A stretch of 5,455 nucleotides of DNA, taken from contig CALEGD010000077.1 in NCBI GenBank assembly GCA_937877075.1, forward strand, positions 1 through 5,455, in the 5' to 3' direction. Shown here one piece after another: positions 5,419-5,455 of the stretch (positions within the stretch are counted from its first letter, which is position 1; every line of letters begins with the position of its first letter). The translations under genes were made by a program, and so were the position numbers. Source of the DNA: an uncultured Acholeplasmatales bacterium (GTDB taxonomy: Bacteria; Bacillota_I; Bacilli_A; ML615J-28; CAG-698). The notes below the pieces were generated by a model. That model saw only the letters and a list, made by a program, of their open reading frames with translations. It made no database searches and was not told the origin of the DNA.

Positions 5419-5455
5419 AGATCGGAAGAGCACACGTCTGAACTCCAGTCACCCG
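5419..5455 (+). other. Illumina TruSeq adapter sequence (assembly contamination)
   Basis: From A5419 the sequence begins AGATCGGAAGAGC and continues to CCAGTCAC at 5452, matching the TruSeq indexed (read 1 read-through) adapter in full. The last three bases, CCG, fit the first bases of an index. The first one or two bases (AG) could by chance also be genomic. This part carries no biology and should be trimmed; it marks the end of real sequence and of the ruvA fragment. Confidence 0.97.

Noticed and set aside
1..5455. CRISPR array or direct-repeat cluster
   Set aside because: No regularly spaced repeated units are visible on either strand.

Overview
The window looks like a piece of an AT-rich genome of the Bacillota/Mycoplasmatota type. 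The main evidence is the cluster ftsY - ylxM - ffh, whose order is typical of low-GC Gram-positive bacteria and mollicutes; ylxM itself is essentially confined to that group. The two visible tryptophans are TGG, and there is no in-frame TGA in any gene. The standard code is therefore more likely than the mycoplasma code, though all six stop codons are TAA or TAG. Genus cannot be named from this sequence.

Layout. Positions 1-455 hold the C-terminal part of a TnpB (IS200/IS605 OrfB) nuclease gene that runs off the left end. It belongs to the subtype without a zinc finger. Its 3' end and the bases after it contain a row of short perfect hairpins, as expected of an omega RNA and the right end of the element. 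Positions 456-603 carry a palindrome and two candidate promoters. Positions 604-5123 are one tightly packed + strand operon: ftsY (SRP receptor), ylxM (helix-turn-helix SRP accessory protein), ffh (SRP GTPase), and a 604-residue coiled-coil protein that I do not recognise. Gaps between genes are 1, 4 and 9 bases. A hairpin at 5127-5148 separates this operon from a convergent - strand gene, the C-terminal half of ruvA.

The last 37 bases (5419-5455) are not genomic. They match the Illumina TruSeq read 1 adapter, followed by three bases that fit the start of an index. The ruvA fragment is cut there, and the adapter creates a false in-frame stop. The left end breaks inside a transposon gene, so the window may be a whole short contig limited by a repeat on the left and adapter read-through on the right.

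How the genes work together. FtsY and Ffh form the GTPase pair that delivers ribosomes with nascent membrane proteins to the translocon, and YlxM is thought to modulate Ffh/SRP RNA. The large coiled-coil protein is co-transcribed with them, which makes it the main unexplained gene here. RuvA belongs to Holliday-junction processing and is only a neighbour.
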